64,000 nucleotides of DNA, taken from assembly GCF_003583365.1 (NCBI RefSeq), contig NZ_QXED01000008.1:286713-350712 (forward strand), read 5' to 3'. Below the pieces are notes generated by a model. It did not search any database. It had not been told where the DNA came from and saw only the letters and a program-made list of their open reading frames with translations. Each line of letters starts with the position of its first letter. Position 1 is the first letter of the stretch. Positions 34,967 through 45,466 of this stretch are shown here, piece after piece. The translations under genes and the position numbers were made by a program. Source of the stretch: Fibrisoma montanum. GTDB lineage: Bacteria; Bacteroidota; Bacteroidia; Cytophagales; Spirosomataceae.

Positions 34967-35830
34967 CTAGTGATTAAGGGCAGGTAAGGCAAACGTGGCC
35001 GTGTCTCGACGGTAACCCAGGGGAGCTTGACTATAATACCGTTTGAAGAGTTTATTCAAATGACAGATGTCCGTGAAACCAAACTCATCAGCGATTTGAC
35101 TGATAGTCTGGCTACTCAGACGAAGTCGTTTTTCGACCAGCCCCAGTTTATACTGCATGATGTATTGTTGCAGCGAAGTGCCCACCTGCTGTTTGAACAG
35201 GGCACTAAGGTGGCCCGGTGAATAGTGAAAAATCTCGCCTAACTGTTCTATTCTCAGTTGATCCGGTTCGGTAATGTACCGGCAGATGTGGGCTATAATG
35301 CCCTGCACCAGATCGTTTGAAGCTTTCAGGAGGGGTAATTCTTTTAATTGACTATGCGTTAGTTGGCGTTCGATGAGATTGAGCAAAGCACCCATCAGGG
35401 ATGTCATAACAGATGAAAGCTGGTTACGCTCCGTCAGTATAATTGCCAGTAACGCATTGAGATTTTGTTGATCCTCCGGATTGGTAATCAAACTACCCGT
35501 TAGGCCCTGCATCGTATGCAGGCTGACACTACGCAGGCGTTTCCAAACGGCATTGTGTGTGTTAATCAGCCCTTCCAGATAAGAGTCAGTAAAGGTTATG
35601 AGGCATAATTGGCTTTTTTGCTCAATACAAAAAAAATGAGTGTCCGAAGGGCCCAGTAGAAAAACATCCCCCGCTGAATACGAAAACCGGTTTCCATTAA
35701 TCGTATGAAAACCAAGGCCCTGGCGAATGATGATTAACTCGTAGTAGTCGTGCGTGTGAACGGGGACTGCCCATTGTGTTGCTTCCAACTGCTGGATCAG
35801 TAGTGGCTCGAACTGAACAAGTCGTTTCAT
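34967..35830 (-). CDS. AraC-family regulator with a cupin N-terminus
   Basis: I start at MKRLVQFEPLLIQQL (35830), giving 287 residues; the 17 codons upstream do not look conserved. Residues 20-110 form a cupin-like sensing domain (VPVHTHDYYELIIIRQGLGF). The C-terminal 100 residues are a double helix-turn-helix of the AraC type (IEQLGEIFHYSPGHLSALFK, ISQIADEFGFTDICHLNKLF). It is followed closely by lpdA, so it may regulate it, and is divergent from the sigma-54 activator. A 16-bp palindrome in the divergent region is a candidate operator. The ligand is unknown. Confidence 0.9.
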   Translation of the reverse strand: MKRLVQFEPLLIQQLEATQWAVPVHTHDYYELIIIRQGLGFHTINGNRFSYSAGDVFLLGPSDTHFFCIEQKSQLCLITFTDSYLEGLINTHNAVWKRLRSVSLHTMQGLTGSLITNPEDQQNLNALLAIILTERNQLSSVMTSLMGALLNLIERQLTHSQLKELPLLKASNDLVQGIIAHICRYITEPDQLRIEQLGEIFHYSPGHLSALFKQQVGTSLQQYIMQYKLGLVEKRLRLSSQTISQIADEFGFTDICHLNKLFKRYYSQAPLGYRRDTATFALPALNH

Positions 35831-36191
35831 AAGAAGAGGAGTTAGTTGGCTGGAGACAGTGTTCGTAAGCTCTTTTGCCAATTAAGTGCCATCCATAGCA
35901 TTTTGAGGACAGAGGGAGATAATAGAAAGTCAAGGCGTTGAAAATGAATTGATTAGCTCAGGATGAGTTGCTTTTTGGCTTTTTCTTAGGCTACATTATT
36001 ATAGATTTTCTCCAACATGTTGGAGGATTGTTTTGGAGTTCTGAAATGGGTAGGAATGTGCTTAATTTTGAATGAGCCCTGATTTACAGAACCTTTACCC
36101 CGATGTGATTGAACAATGGCTCCAGATGAGTACCTCGTTTAAATAATTGCTGTCAGAAATGCTGAATAATCACCCCAGAACCTAAGAAGCG
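35831..36191. promoter_or_regulatory. Divergent promoter region with a 16-bp perfect palindrome
   Basis: The 361-bp space between the AraC gene and the sigma-54 activator is AT-rich and contains CTCCAACATGTTGGAG at 36010-36025, a perfect palindrome. It is a plausible operator for either neighbour. I find no clear -24/-12 site. Confidence 0.45.
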
Positions 36192-38642
36192 ATGGTTGTC
36201 ATGAAAGAGCAGGTGCTATCCCCCTCCTTATTACTTGTTGAAGATGAATTTATGATTGCCAACGATCTACGGTGGATGTTGGAAAAGGCTGGCTACACCG
36301 TGATAGGGCAGGTTGAATCCGTACCTGATGCCATGGCAGCGGTTCAGGAGCAGCAACCAGACATTGTCCTTTTGGATATTTTTCTGGATGGTGATCAAAC
36401 AGGCATCGATCTGGCTTACTGGCTTCGTGAGCGAAATATTCCCTTCGTTTATCTTTCGGCAAACCTGACAGACAATGTGCTATCGGAGGCTAAACAAACC
36501 CAGCCGTTCGGTTTTCTGAATAAACCGTTTCGCGAAAAAGACGTTTTGACTACCCTTGAAATTGCCCGCTTCCGGCATGCACACGGGGAAGAAGCCAAAC
36601 TTCGAAAACAAACGACTCTCCAAATCGCCGTTAATAATGCCATTGTAACCATTCAGGATCGGGAACGGCTCTGCTGGGCTATTGCCGACCAGATTAATGC
36701 CTTGGTCCCATTCTCCTTCTTTAACCTGCGAATCGTCCGACCCCAGGAGGCTTCCGGGTACTGGTTGATGCTCCGGCGAACAAGTCCGACTACATTCGAA
36801 CGACTTAACCTCACGTCTTTGCTGCAGCGAGAATTACGGACTGAAGAAATTGAAAAATTAAAGCAGGAGTCCGTGGAGCAAATGACCGAACCAGCTGGAA
36901 TATTTACAGGGCTCAGCCTGCAAAATCTCTGCGAAAGCTACCAGACGGTTCGTTCCTGCTATGATTATTTAGGCGTGCGTTCACTCGCCCTCTTCCCGAT
37001 TCAACTCAACGAGGATTCGTTTACTTACCTGGTTCTGGCCAACACCCAGGCGGATAGTTTCACGCAGAAAGACTACGAGTTAGTCAGCCTGATTATTCCT
37101 CAGATTTCACTGGCATTGAACAATTTGTTGGCATACGAAGAAATTGATAAGCATCGACTCATCAAGACAACAGAATTAGCCATCGTCACTGCGTTTCGGA
37201 ATGGGAAAGACATAACAGAAACGATGCTTCAAGTGGCCTGGGCTCTCGACAAGCTGCTGCCTTTTGATCTGTTGCTCATTAGCCAGGAGAAAAAATCAGT
37301 ATCGGGCGCGGAAATAGCTGTTCAGAAAACGAGAGGAGTTTTTGAGCTGCTCCCCGATTCAGCCTTGGCGAAATGGAAAGCCGTTCAAACGGCTACAGCC
37401 CCCCCGCCATCGGCTACGGGGCTGCAGTTGGATTGGTACGAGGCAAATCAATCGTTCAAATCGTTCGTACAAGTGCCGATCTATCTGAACGGAGAGTCTT
37501 CTACCTCGCTGGCGCTTTATAGCCAGGCTGCTTATGCCTATACGTCCAAAGATCAGTCAATACTACAGGAGATAAGCCAACAACTGGGTATGGCAATGGA
37601 AAATCGGCTGGCCTTCAGTCAGATACAGGAACTTAGTGAACGACTCGAACAGGAAAAGACCTATCTGGCAGAAGAAATAAAAACCAGCGCAAATTTTGAA
37701 GAGATTGTTGGTAATAGCCCTGCCATGCACGTTGTTTTTAAACGTGTCAGTCAGGTAGCCACCACGGATTCGACCGTACTGATCCTGGGCGAAACCGGCA
37801 CCGGCAAGGAGCTCATTGCCCGTGCCGTACACAATCTTTCAAACCGAAAAATGCGGGCAATGATAAAGGTAAACTGCGCAGCATTGCCCGCTCAGCTCAT
37901 TGAGTCTGAACTGTTTGGGCATGAGCGGGGGAGCTTTACGGGAGCAACTGAAAAACGAATTGGGAAATTTGAACTGGCCGATGGAGGGACTATTTTTCTG
38001 GACGAAATCGGCGAGTTGCCACTGGAGCTTCAAGGCAAGTTACTCCGGGTTATCCAGGAAAAAGAAATTGAGCGCCTGGGGGGCAAGGGGCCTATTAAGG
38101 TCAATGTCAGGATCATTGCCGCAACAAACCGGAACCTTGAGAAAGAGGTGTCCTCCAATCAGTTCCGACCGGACTTATACTACCGTCTGAACGTTTTCCC
38201 GATTCAATTACCTCCTCTGCGGGAACGGACAGACGATCTGCTTCCCTTATCGATGCATTTTTTACAAAAACTAAGCAAGAAACTAGGCAAACCTGTCACC
38301 AAAATTGCGTCTTCCACCCTGCAGAAGATGCGGGCCTATCGCTGGCCAGGAAACATTCGGGAGCTTGAACACGTACTGGAACGGGCGGCTATTGAAGCCG
38401 AGACGACAACCCTTGAAATCGTTGAGCCCCTTCAGTCACTGTTTGGTATGTCTACCCCAGCGAGCGCTCCGTCGGCCTCCGTAGAACCCTTGCAAGACAC
38501 CCTGAGAGCGGCTATTCTGGCAGCTTTGGCACAATCTGGCAACCGCATTAGGGGAGAAGGTGGTGCAGCTGAATTACTCAAGATAAAACCAACCACCCTG
38601 GAAGCGAGGATGAGAAAACTGGGCATCAATCCGCGCCATTAA
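36192..38642 (+). CDS. Sigma-54-dependent response regulator (REC-GAF-GAF-AAA+-Fis)
   Basis: The product has 816 residues. The receiver domain is at about 10-125 with phosphoacceptor Asp in [16 protein letters not shown] and Lys in [12 protein letters not shown]. Two GAF-like domains fill about 150-480. The AAA+ domain starts with [13 protein letters not shown], has Walker A GETGTGKE (about 533-540), the sigma-54 loop [12 protein letters not shown] (GSFTGA instead of the common GAFTGA), Walker [13 protein letters not shown] and the R-finger region. A Fis-type helix-turn-helix ends the protein ([19 protein letters not shown]). It activates RNA polymerase with sigma-54. It converges with a TPR histidine kinase, a possible partner, with a 17-bp overlap. 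Confidence 0.94.
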   Translation: MVVMKEQVLSPSLLLVEDEFMIANDLRWMLEKAGYTVIGQVESVPDAMAAVQEQQPDIVLLDIFLDGDQTGIDLAYWLRERNIPFVYLSANLTDNVLSEAKQTQPFGFLNKPFREKDVLTTLEIARFRHAHGEEAKLRKQTTLQIAVNNAIVTIQDRERLCWAIADQINALVPFSFFNLRIVRPQEASGYWLMLRRTSPTTFERLNLTSLLQRELRTEEIEKLKQESVEQMTEPAGIFTGLSLQNLCESYQTVRSCYDYLGVRSLALFPIQLNEDSFTYLVLANTQADSFTQKDYELVSLIIPQISLALNNLLAYEEIDKHRLIKTTELAIVTAFRNGKDITETMLQVAWALDKLLPFDLLLISQEKKSVSGAEIAVQKTRGVFELLPDSALAKWKAVQTATAPPPSATGLQLDWYEANQSFKSFVQVPIYLNGESSTSLALYSQAAYAYTSKDQSILQEISQQLGMAMENRLAFSQIQELSERLEQEKTYLAEEIKTSANFEEIVGNSPAMHVVFKRVSQVATTDSTVLILGETGTGKELIARAVHNLSNRKMRAMIKVNCAALPAQLIESELFGHERGSFTGATEKRIGKFELADGGTIFLDEIGELPLELQGKLLRVIQEKEIERLGGKGPIKVNVRIIAATNRNLEKEVSSNQFRPDLYYRLNVFPIQLPPLRERTDDLLPLSMHFLQKLSKKLGKPVTKIASSTLQKMRAYRWPGNIRELEHVLERAAIEAETTTLEIVEPLQSLFGMSTPASAPSASVEPLQDTLRAAILAALAQSGNRIRGEGGAAELLKIKPTTLEARMRKLGINPRH

Positions 38643-40965
38643 CCGATGACAACACTGGCCTGGCTTTTTTCTCGGTAAGGTTGAACCGCAGGGCAATCAT
38701 TATCCCCGTGTCCTGAGTGATGTCCAGCCTGGCCTTGATCTGTCTGCTCAGCCCCCGAATCATGGTCATGCCCAGCGTCTTGCTGCGGGTCACATCAAAT
38801 CCCGCCGGCAAACCGATCCCATCATCGGCAATGGTTAACTGATACGCCGGGCCTTCCTCACAACTCAGACTCACGCGCAGCCTCCCGGTCTGGTTATTGG
38901 GAAACGCATACTTCAGGGAGTTGGTCACCGCTTCGTTGATGATCAGCCCCAATGGAGTCGCCAAAGCGACATCGAAGTAAACATCGGCAATGTCCAGTTG
39001 TGAACGAACGGTGTTGAACCGGTCGAAGGACTCGATGAGGTAGTCGACGATCTCGTGGATGTACTCCTTCATGTTGATCTGAGCCAGGTTGTCAGACTGG
39101 TAGAGCTTCTGGTGGATCAGGGCCATGACCTGCACGCGGTTCTGGCTCTCGCGAATGGCGGTCAGGGCCGAGGGGTCCTGCAGAAACTTGAACTGGGAGT
39201 TAAGCATGCTGGAGATGACCTGCAGGTTGTTCTTGACCCGGTGGTGAATCTCCTTGAGCATCCATTCCCGCTCTCCAAGTAGTTGCTCTTTTTCGCTTAG
39301 TAAGTCATTTTTTTCTACGAGAAGCTGCTGAAGCGACTGGTTTTTGTTGTCGATAAGTTTCTGTTTAGCTTCAAGCTGTTGGTTATTACGTTGTTTTATC
39401 CGGTAGCGATTATAAGTCAAGCCTAACAGCAATGAAAGTAGAACAGCTCCTCCGATCATGCTATTTCGCTGAATTTCCCTTTGTTTCAGGCTGGCCTGCT
39501 GAACCAGGTACTTATTTTGCAACAGTTGGATATTTTTCTCTTTGAGCTGAATTTCCTGGTCTTTTTTGTCGGTTTCAAAAGCTACCTGCAGGTTGGCGAT
39601 TTCTTTATTTTTACGCTCATTCAGCAAAGAATCCTGCATGGCTTTATATAGCTTAAAATGATTCACTGCTGAACGGAAATCACCTTGTGCCGAATCAACC
39701 TGAAAAGCTAACAGATGACCGTAGGCCATCTGATCTCTTTGTTTGGTTTGTTTTGCCGCAGTCTGATAGTCGCTTATATATTGTCGAGCCTGCTTTAGTT
39801 GATTCGTGATGAGATAAAAACGGATTGCATACTTGCAGCCAACTAAAAATGATGAATTTACTTTGGATGGTAGTTGAGAAAATTGAGCAATCAGTTGATC
39901 ACAGTACGTTTGAGCTTTTACATAATTCCCAATTTCCTGATAGTAATGGAGGTAATAACTAGTAAGCCGAATTTTTTCTTCCAGCCCTTTCGCGGGGTAA
40001 TTCGTTGATAAGTCCTTCAAAAGGCGTAAGCTCGATGTAGTGTTACCTAGTAATTTAAAGGTTTCAAGTAGGTTTACACCCACATAATTTACTGATAATG
40101 TATCCTTATAGTGTTTAGCGATGTCAAGTGCCTTTTCATACGAATCCTGAGCCGAATGGTAATCGCGTAGTTTATAATAGGTCATGCCAAGCCGGTTGTA
40201 GATGGTACATAACTGAAGGGTCTTATCTTTACGAAGCACGGCTGTCTTCAAAGCGAGTAACCCATACTTAAGGCCATTTTGAAAATCGCCCAGCTTATTA
40301 CTTACATCGCCCATCAGGTCATATACACCTTGTAAGTCAGGATAATGGATATATTTATATATAGCCAATGCCCGCTTTAGCTGTTGTAAAGCTTCCGCAT
40401 TCTCATGTCTTATACCGTTTAGATCACCCAGTACTTTTAAAGTTGTTGCTAACCGTTCCCATTGTCTGGATTGTTCAAAGAGTGGTAGAGCGGCTTTGTA
40501 AAATGAAATCTTAATATTCAGTTCTTCACTGGCGATACCATATGTGTCGCCCATTTCCAGGTAGGCGGCTGCCAGGTCAGCAGGGTAATGATGTTTTACG
40601 AAGAGGTTGATGGCCATTTGATCGAACTGCCTTGCCTTCTGCACGGTTCCTTTCTCCCGGTAGGCATGCCCACCAATTAAATAAGAAGTTCCCTGTCCTT
40701 TTGCGTAGCCAAGTGTGCGACTTAAACTGTAGGCTTGCCGTACAAACAACAAAGACGTATCCAGATCAGACGCTAGCTCGCCCGGTTTGAGCACATAGCT
40801 GCGTGCTAATTCCAGCAGCAAATTGGCGCGGCTGGTATCGGGCCGGCTTTGTTTAAGGAGCACATTCAGGCTGTCGATTGAATGAGCCTTGGGCTGTGCT
40901 ATAAGGCTCGTGGCTTCTAGCAGAAGTAATCCTAAAACAAACAAGGAAATGAGCAGTCGTTTCAT
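38626..40965 (-). CDS. TPR-containing sensor histidine kinase (HisKA_2 type)
   Basis: Started at [20 protein letters not shown] (40965), the protein has 779 residues. After the signal peptide come several TPR-like repeats in the periplasm (about 40-450), a single membrane helix ([15 protein letters not shown], near residue 508), a coiled coil and a HisKA_2 domain with [18 protein letters not shown] (His near 572), then HATPase_c ([29 protein letters not shown]). TPR-HisKA_2 kinases are frequent in Cytophagales. Its 3' end overlaps the 3' end of the sigma-54 response regulator by 17 bp, in a tail-to-tail arrangement. Confidence 0.93.
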   Translation of the reverse strand: MKRLLISLFVLGLLLLEATSLIAQPKAHSIDSLNVLLKQSRPDTSRANLLLELARSYVLKPGELASDLDTSLLFVRQAYSLSRTLGYAKGQGTSYLIGGHAYREKGTVQKARQFDQMAINLFVKHHYPADLAAAYLEMGDTYGIASEELNIKISFYKAALPLFEQSRQWERLATTLKVLGDLNGIRHENAEALQQLKRALAIYKYIHYPDLQGVYDLMGDVSNKLGDFQNGLKYGLLALKTAVLRKDKTLQLCTIYNRLGMTYYKLRDYHSAQDSYEKALDIAKHYKDTLSVNYVGVNLLETFKLLGNTTSSLRLLKDLSTNYPAKGLEEKIRLTSYYLHYYQEIGNYVKAQTYCDQLIAQFSQLPSKVNSSFLVGCKYAIRFYLITNQLKQARQYISDYQTAAKQTKQRDQMAYGHLLAFQVDSAQGDFRSAVNHFKLYKAMQDSLLNERKNKEIANLQVAFETDKKDQEIQLKEKNIQLLQNKYLVQQASLKQREIQRNSMIGGAVLLSLLLGLTYNRYRIKQRNNQQLEAKQKLIDNKNQSLQQLLVEKNDLLSEKEQLLGEREWMLKEIHHRVKNNLQVISSMLNSQFKFLQDPSALTAIRESQNRVQVMALIHQKLYQSDNLAQINMKEYIHEIVDYLIESFDRFNTVRSQLDIADVYFDVALATPLGLIINEAVTNSLKYAFPNNQTGRLRVSLSCEEGPAYQLTIADDGIGLPAGFDVTRSKTLGMTMIRGLSRQIKARLDITQDTGIMIALRFNLTEKKARPVLSSVNGAD

Positions 40966-41109
40966 TAGGGTAGGCCTTATGTTAAATAACACGTAAAGCA
41001 GTACCTGGAAGAGGACTGCTCGACGAAACGGAACACTTTAATGATTGCTGAATTTGTCTTAAAACCACTATTAGTAAGTAAGTTATCACATTTATCTTCA
41101 GGTAAAAAA

Positions 41110-41640
41110 CTACTGAACAGTATCTCCCCAATGTACTTGCCCGGTACTTCGGTTGACGGTATCTAAAACTGGAGCGGTTGTACGTCGAATATGCTGCCGA
41201 ATTAAAGGTATTAGTCGCGCCTGTGTCAGGCCACCGTGAAACCGTAGTCCGTCTATTACCAGCGTTGGCGTAGTGCTGACCTCAAGCAGCAGGCCTGCCC
41301 GTTGATCATCTTCAATGCGATGGTACACCCGCTCATCTTGCAGGTCATCGAGAAAGCGATTTACATCCAGTCCAAGCTGAACGGCCAGCGCTGATAAGTT
41401 ATCTAAGCAAAGGGAGCGTTGAGCGAATAAGCTGTGATACATGGGCCAAAACTTCCCTTGTCTTCGGGCCGCTTCTACCGCCACGGCCGCAAGCCAGGAT
41501 TCTGATTGTTGACGATTAGGAAAATGACGATACCTGTAGTTGACCTGGCTGTCGAACCGGCTAAGAATCGCCAGCAGTGGCTGCCGGGCCTTTCGACAGC
41601 CAGGACACATAAAATCACCGAATTCGATGAGTTCTACCAT
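41110..41640 (-). CDS. DsbA-like thioredoxin-fold protein
   Basis: The 176-residue protein has the redox motif CPGC at residues 12-15 (EFGDFMCPGCRKAR) and a cis-Pro loop STTPTLVID near residue 137, both features of the DsbA/Thioredoxin_4 family. It has no signal peptide, so it acts in the cytoplasm. The last 25 residues are hydrophilic. It is in the same direction as the MBL-fold gene 94 bp upstream. The family members of this length are usually called DsbA-family oxidoreductases; the partner is unknown. Confidence 0.82.
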   Translation of the reverse strand: MVELIEFGDFMCPGCRKARQPLLAILSRFDSQVNYRYRHFPNRQQSESWLAAVAVEAARRQGKFWPMYHSLFAQRSLCLDNLSALAVQLGLDVNRFLDDLQDERVYHRIEDDQRAGLLLEVSTTPTLVIDGLRFHGGLTQARLIPLIRQHIRRTTAPVLDTVNRSTGQVHWGDTVQ

Positions 41641-41734
41641 ATCTGATTTGATGTTATATGCATTGGTTTGAAGAAATTATAGAGACAATCTTCCACGAAT
41701 TATTGCGACTAGATTACCCGGTGCAAAACTTTGA

Positions 41735-42673
41735 CTATGAGCTCTTGAAATAGGGCCAAAGCCAGAAAAGCACAAGCCCAGCGATAGCCACTAGGCTAAT
41801 TTTTCTGGGCACGTAATACGAAGAAGGCGAAGGCATTGTAACAATGCCATGTTCATCGGTTTCGGCCGGTTGTTTTACGTAGCGTCCCTGGGAGGGGATT
41901 GACCGTTCTTTAAAATGCTGTTGTAAAAAATTGAGGCCTAGTTTCAACTCCAATCCACGAACCGACACCCCATGACCTGCCCCGACAGCCTGAGGTTGTA
42001 ATTCGGTCAGAAGCCTGACCGACTTTTCAGCCGCAACCCAGTCACACGTAAAATAAGCAGGCGGACCATGAAACTCTTTCCGCTGAATGGCCACCGAAAT
42101 CCCCGAGTTTTGGTTAGTCGTAATGAAGGCATCACCCGCCAAAAGCGTTCGATCGTTAGGGCGAAATAGCGAAACGTGCCCCGGTGAGTGGCCCGGTGTA
42201 TGAATAATTTGCCAGTCGGGTAATTCGGGTATTTGTCCATTAACTGGGACAGGACGTATACGATTGCCGAAATTGGTTGGCCCGATAGGATATAGCCAGG
42301 AAATATACGAGAACAGTCCACCGCCAATAGCCGGATCAGGGGGTGGGTAACTCGCCTTACCCTGTAAGTAGGGCAGTTCCAATGAGTGTGCATAGACTGG
42401 AACTGGCCAGTCAGACAGGAGCGTTGCCAGCGATCCTACGTGATCGATATGTCCGTGGGTCAGGACAATAGCCCTAGGCTTGGTCCCGATGCCGAACAGT
42501 TGTTCCGCTTTTTTTCGAATTTGGCCAGCGTACCCCGGCAAACCAGCATCAACCAGAACCCAGGGATTACCAACCCCCGGTTCTCCGATAAAAAATACGT
42601 TGACGAAGAACGTTTTGATGCCCGCTATGTCCTGGGTTACATCGTAAGGGGTGGGAGGGTGCATAGCTTTCAT
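41735..42673 (-). CDS. MBL-fold metallo-hydrolase with a C-terminal membrane helix
   Basis: A 312-residue protein with the zinc-binding motif LTHGHIDHVGSL, further ligands at TPGHSPGHVSLF and LLAGDAF, and GAGHG near the end. The beta-lactamase fold is complete. The C-terminal 25 residues (KISLVAIAGLVLFWLWPYFK) form one membrane helix. The substrate cannot be told; lactonase, glyoxalase II or thioesterase roles are known in the family. It lies in a one-direction row with three alpha/beta hydrolases and a DsbA-like gene. Confidence 0.87.
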   Translation of the reverse strand: MKAMHPPTPYDVTQDIAGIKTFFVNVFFIGEPGVGNPWVLVDAGLPGYAGQIRKKAEQLFGIGTKPRAIVLTHGHIDHVGSLATLLSDWPVPVYAHSLELPYLQGKASYPPPDPAIGGGLFSYISWLYPIGPTNFGNRIRPVPVNGQIPELPDWQIIHTPGHSPGHVSLFRPNDRTLLAGDAFITTNQNSGISVAIQRKEFHGPPAYFTCDWVAAEKSVRLLTELQPQAVGAGHGVSVRGLELKLGLNFLQQHFKERSIPSQGRYVKQPAETDEHGIVTMPSPSSYYVPRKISLVAIAGLVLFWLWPYFKSS

Positions 42674-42735
42674 TTGCTTGACAACTAGGAAAAGAGGTAG
42701 ACCGAGGCAATACGTACTACCCCGGTCTAGATTAC

Positions 42736-43731
42736 TTATTGTAAAAACTTTCTGAGTTCAGCCGCTGCCTGAGTAATCAGCGAGCGCGTTCCCGGAATGG
42801 AGGCTAACGGATTGAGCAGGCCCCAGTCATGAATCATACCCTGGTAGCGCACTAAGGTTACCGGTACCCCGGCTTCATCCAGCTTTCGGGCATAGGCTTC
42901 ACCTTCATCGCGTAATACATCATTTTCAGCCACTTGTACCAGCGCCGGCGGTAAGCCCTCTAACTGATCCAGCGTAGCCCGCAGCGGGGCCGCGTAATAC
43001 AACGTCCGGTCCTCTACATTGGGAGTATAATTATCCCAGAACCAGCTCATCATGTTGCGGGTCAGGAACCGGTCGGTCGCGAATTGGTGGTAGGATACCG
43101 TATCGAAATCGGCATTGGTAACTGGCCAAAGCAGCACTTGCAACCTAATAGCCGGCCCTTGCTTATCTTTAGCCATCAACGCTACAGCCGCTGTCAGATT
43201 TCCTCCGGCGCTATTGCCGACCACCGCCAGACGGGAGCCATCAATGGTTAGTTCGGCACCGTTTTGAACTACCCATTTCGTAGCCGCATAGGCTTCATTA
43301 AGCGCGGTTGGAAAGCGCGCTTCCGGCGAACGAGTATAGTTGACAAAAACCGCAGCGGCTCCCGATTCAACCACCAGGTCACGAACTAAACGCTGGTGGG
43401 TAGGGAAATCCCCCAGGACCCAGCCACCGCCATGGAAGAACATGAAAACGGGCAAAATACCGGTAACGCCAGTCGGACGAACAATATCCAGATCAATCGA
43501 TAAGCCATCCTGAGTTATCGTTTGCTGCGAAAAATAGACGCCGGATAAATCGACTTCGACGGAATTCTGCGCGCCTTCCAGCACCGCCCGGGCTTCGGCT
43601 GGACTCAGCTGCTCCATAGGCTTTCCGCCACCACTGTTAAGCATACTGAGAAATGCTCTGGTGCGGCTTTCAATAGCCGGGTCGGTGGCCGGGTCAATGG
43701 GTGTAATAGTTGACACTACAGGGGTTTCCAT
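42736..43731 (-). CDS. Alpha/beta hydrolase of the HSL (fold-3) type
   Basis: The 331-residue protein has the oxyanion-hole motif MFFHGGGWVLGD, the nucleophile motif GNSAGGNLTAAVA and the late Asp/His region VAENDVLRDEGEAYA and GMIHDWGLLN. These define the hormone-sensitive-lipase family of carboxylesterases. There is no signal peptide. It is 62 bp downstream of its nearest neighbour in the row of hydrolase genes on this strand. Substrate is probably a short-chain ester. Confidence 0.9.
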   Translation of the reverse strand: METPVVSTITPIDPATDPAIESRTRAFLSMLNSGGGKPMEQLSPAEARAVLEGAQNSVEVDLSGVYFSQQTITQDGLSIDLDIVRPTGVTGILPVFMFFHGGGWVLGDFPTHQRLVRDLVVESGAAAVFVNYTRSPEARFPTALNEAYAATKWVVQNGAELTIDGSRLAVVGNSAGGNLTAAVALMAKDKQGPAIRLQVLLWPVTNADFDTVSYHQFATDRFLTRNMMSWFWDNYTPNVEDRTLYYAAPLRATLDQLEGLPPALVQVAENDVLRDEGEAYARKLDEAGVPVTLVRYQGMIHDWGLLNPLASIPGTRSLITQAAAELRKFLQ

Positions 43732-43788
43732 AATACAGTTGAAGAAAAGAGAAAGAAGAACTTTAAGCCTTTATGGGCCGGGAAGAAG

Positions 43789-44592
43789 TTAGTTGATCTC
43801 TTTCAGGATTTTGACCAATTCGTCGGGTTTAGCCCAGTACGGACTGTGGCTCGTATCCATAGTGTATACTTTGGCAATCTTGCCCGGATAGCCATCGATC
43901 ATCCGCTGCTGTAAAGCAGGTCCGACGCCCTGATCTTTCAGCGTCTTGATGTAGTATTTTGGGATTTTACCAAAATTGGCATCGGTCAGGCTGGCTTTGG
44001 CCTGAAACACGGCCAGGGGTTCGGGTCTTGTTTTAGCCGCAATTTTCTGAATACCCTCCGAAGCATCGACGGCAAAGACCTGAACAAGAATATTAGGGGG
44101 TAGAGAGGCCACTAATCCATTCTCTTCCGGATGCAGATTAGGCCCTATCAGGCTTTCGGAATCAGACGATGCCAATTCGTACAATGTTTGGCCGCTCTTT
44201 GGCAAAAAGGCACACAGGTAAACGAGTTTTTCGATTTTAGACGGAATTTTCTCGGCTACCTGAGTTACAACAAAGCCGCCCATGCTATGCCCTAACAGGA
44301 CTACTTTACCTGAAATGGCATTGATTTTACTGACTACAGTATTGACGTATAAATCAAAGTTCGCCTGAGAAACGGGAGTTTGATCAGTGCCATGAGCGGG
44401 CAAGTTAAACGCCACTACATTGTACCCTGCCTGTTCAAGCTTGGGCTTTATTAGATGCCAGGCATAGTCGTCAGCAAATGTGCCGTGCACAAAAACGAAA
44501 GTTGGCTTGGAGGGAGGTGCCGTCTGATTATCATTACAGGACGCGGCTAGAAAAGGGCTAGCCATGATGATGAGGGTCAATAAAAGTTTCAT
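43789..44592 (-). CDS. Alpha/beta hydrolase lipoprotein
   Basis: Start at the second Met (44592) places a lipoprotein signal (MKLLLTLIIMASPFLAASC) directly at the N-terminus, so the enzyme is a lipid-anchored exported protein of 267 residues. The catalytic motifs are FVHGTFADDYAWH, GHSMGGFVVTQVAEK (nucleophile Ser) and the C-terminal MDTSHSPYWAKPDEL with the His. It resembles salicylate-esterase-like hydrolases of plant and soil bacteria. It is probably co-transcribed with the neighbouring hydrolase 58 bp upstream. Confidence 0.87.
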   Translation of the reverse strand: MKLLLTLIIMASPFLAASCNDNQTAPPSKPTFVFVHGTFADDYAWHLIKPKLEQAGYNVVAFNLPAHGTDQTPVSQANFDLYVNTVVSKINAISGKVVLLGHSMGGFVVTQVAEKIPSKIEKLVYLCAFLPKSGQTLYELASSDSESLIGPNLHPEENGLVASLPPNILVQVFAVDASEGIQKIAAKTRPEPLAVFQAKASLTDANFGKIPKYYIKTLKDQGVGPALQQRMIDGYPGKIAKVYTMDTSHSPYWAKPDELVKILKEIN

Positions 44593-44650
44593 AAAAAAGA
44601 TGTGTTGGGAGTAAAACATGTGATTTGATTGCGTGTGGGACTGGTAGATG

Positions 44651-45466
44651 TTAGATAGCCTGGCTTGCTTTGGACGTTACTGCCACAGTTTCTAACCATT
44701 CCAGGATATAGTCAGCGTCTTCTTGCCAGGTAGGCTGTCCAAGAACAAAATGATTGCGTCCGGGAAATTCTTTAAAATCCAGCACAGAGTCGTTTTCTTC
44801 ATAGGCTTCTACATTACGTTTATTTAAGTGTGTTGGAATCAGATGATCGGTGCTGCCAGCGGTAAAAAGAAGCGGGGCATGTGGCTTATCGAAGTTCACC
44901 TTGGCGGCATTTGTCAGCGCCCCGCGAACCACGGTTTTGGATTCAGGAATTACCAAAGCATTGTAAGCCGCTTTTTGCTCTTCCAGCGGCATGCCATTGA
45001 CGAAGGCGTATTGGAAGTCTTCGAATGCCATTAGATAAGTCTCTTCCTGCGACGTAAAGAGCCCCAGCGATTTCCAGCTGCCTTTCAAAAAAGAGAATTC
45101 ATAAGGGATGACGCCCAAAGGTGGTAGCGAGTGAATAGCGACGCCAGCGGCTGCCAGATCCCGGTTAACGATGATTTGAGCGAGTAACCCGCCTGTAGAG
45201 TGTCCAATAACGATAGGTTTTTCCGGCAAACTGGTTATTACGGCAACGTAGTGATCAATCACCTGGGTCAACGTCATGGTTGCCAGATCAACATCGTTTG
45301 GCTGCCGGGCCCGGAGTTCAGCCGCTGTTCCGTTCTTGTAGGGCCAGGGCGGGGCCAGGGTGGTGTACCCTTTGCGTTGAAAGTAGGTTTGCCATTCGTC
45401 CCAGCAGTGATGACTGACAAAGGCGCCTGTTATAAAGACAATGTGTTTGGAATTAGAAGCTTTCAT
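44651..45466 (-). CDS. Alpha/beta hydrolase
   Basis: A 271-residue cytoplasmic protein with ITGAFVSHHCWDEW at the start (oxyanion region), the nucleophile GHSTGGLLAQIIV, the Asp of TAGSTDHLIPTHLN and a His near FPGRNHFVLGQ. It is a typical alpha/beta-hydrolase-fold esterase or lipase, related to the other two in the row but clearly not a close copy. It is the first gene of the row of five minus-strand genes and faces the HTCS remnant across a 170-bp gap. Confidence 0.88.
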   Translation of the reverse strand: MKASNSKHIVFITGAFVSHHCWDEWQTYFQRKGYTTLAPPWPYKNGTAAELRARQPNDVDLATMTLTQVIDHYVAVITSLPEKPIVIGHSTGGLLAQIIVNRDLAAAGVAIHSLPPLGVIPYEFSFLKGSWKSLGLFTSQEETYLMAFEDFQYAFVNGMPLEEQKAAYNALVIPESKTVVRGALTNAAKVNFDKPHAPLLFTAGSTDHLIPTHLNKRNVEAYEENDSVLDFKEFPGRNHFVLGQPTWQEDADYILEWLETVAVTSKASQAI

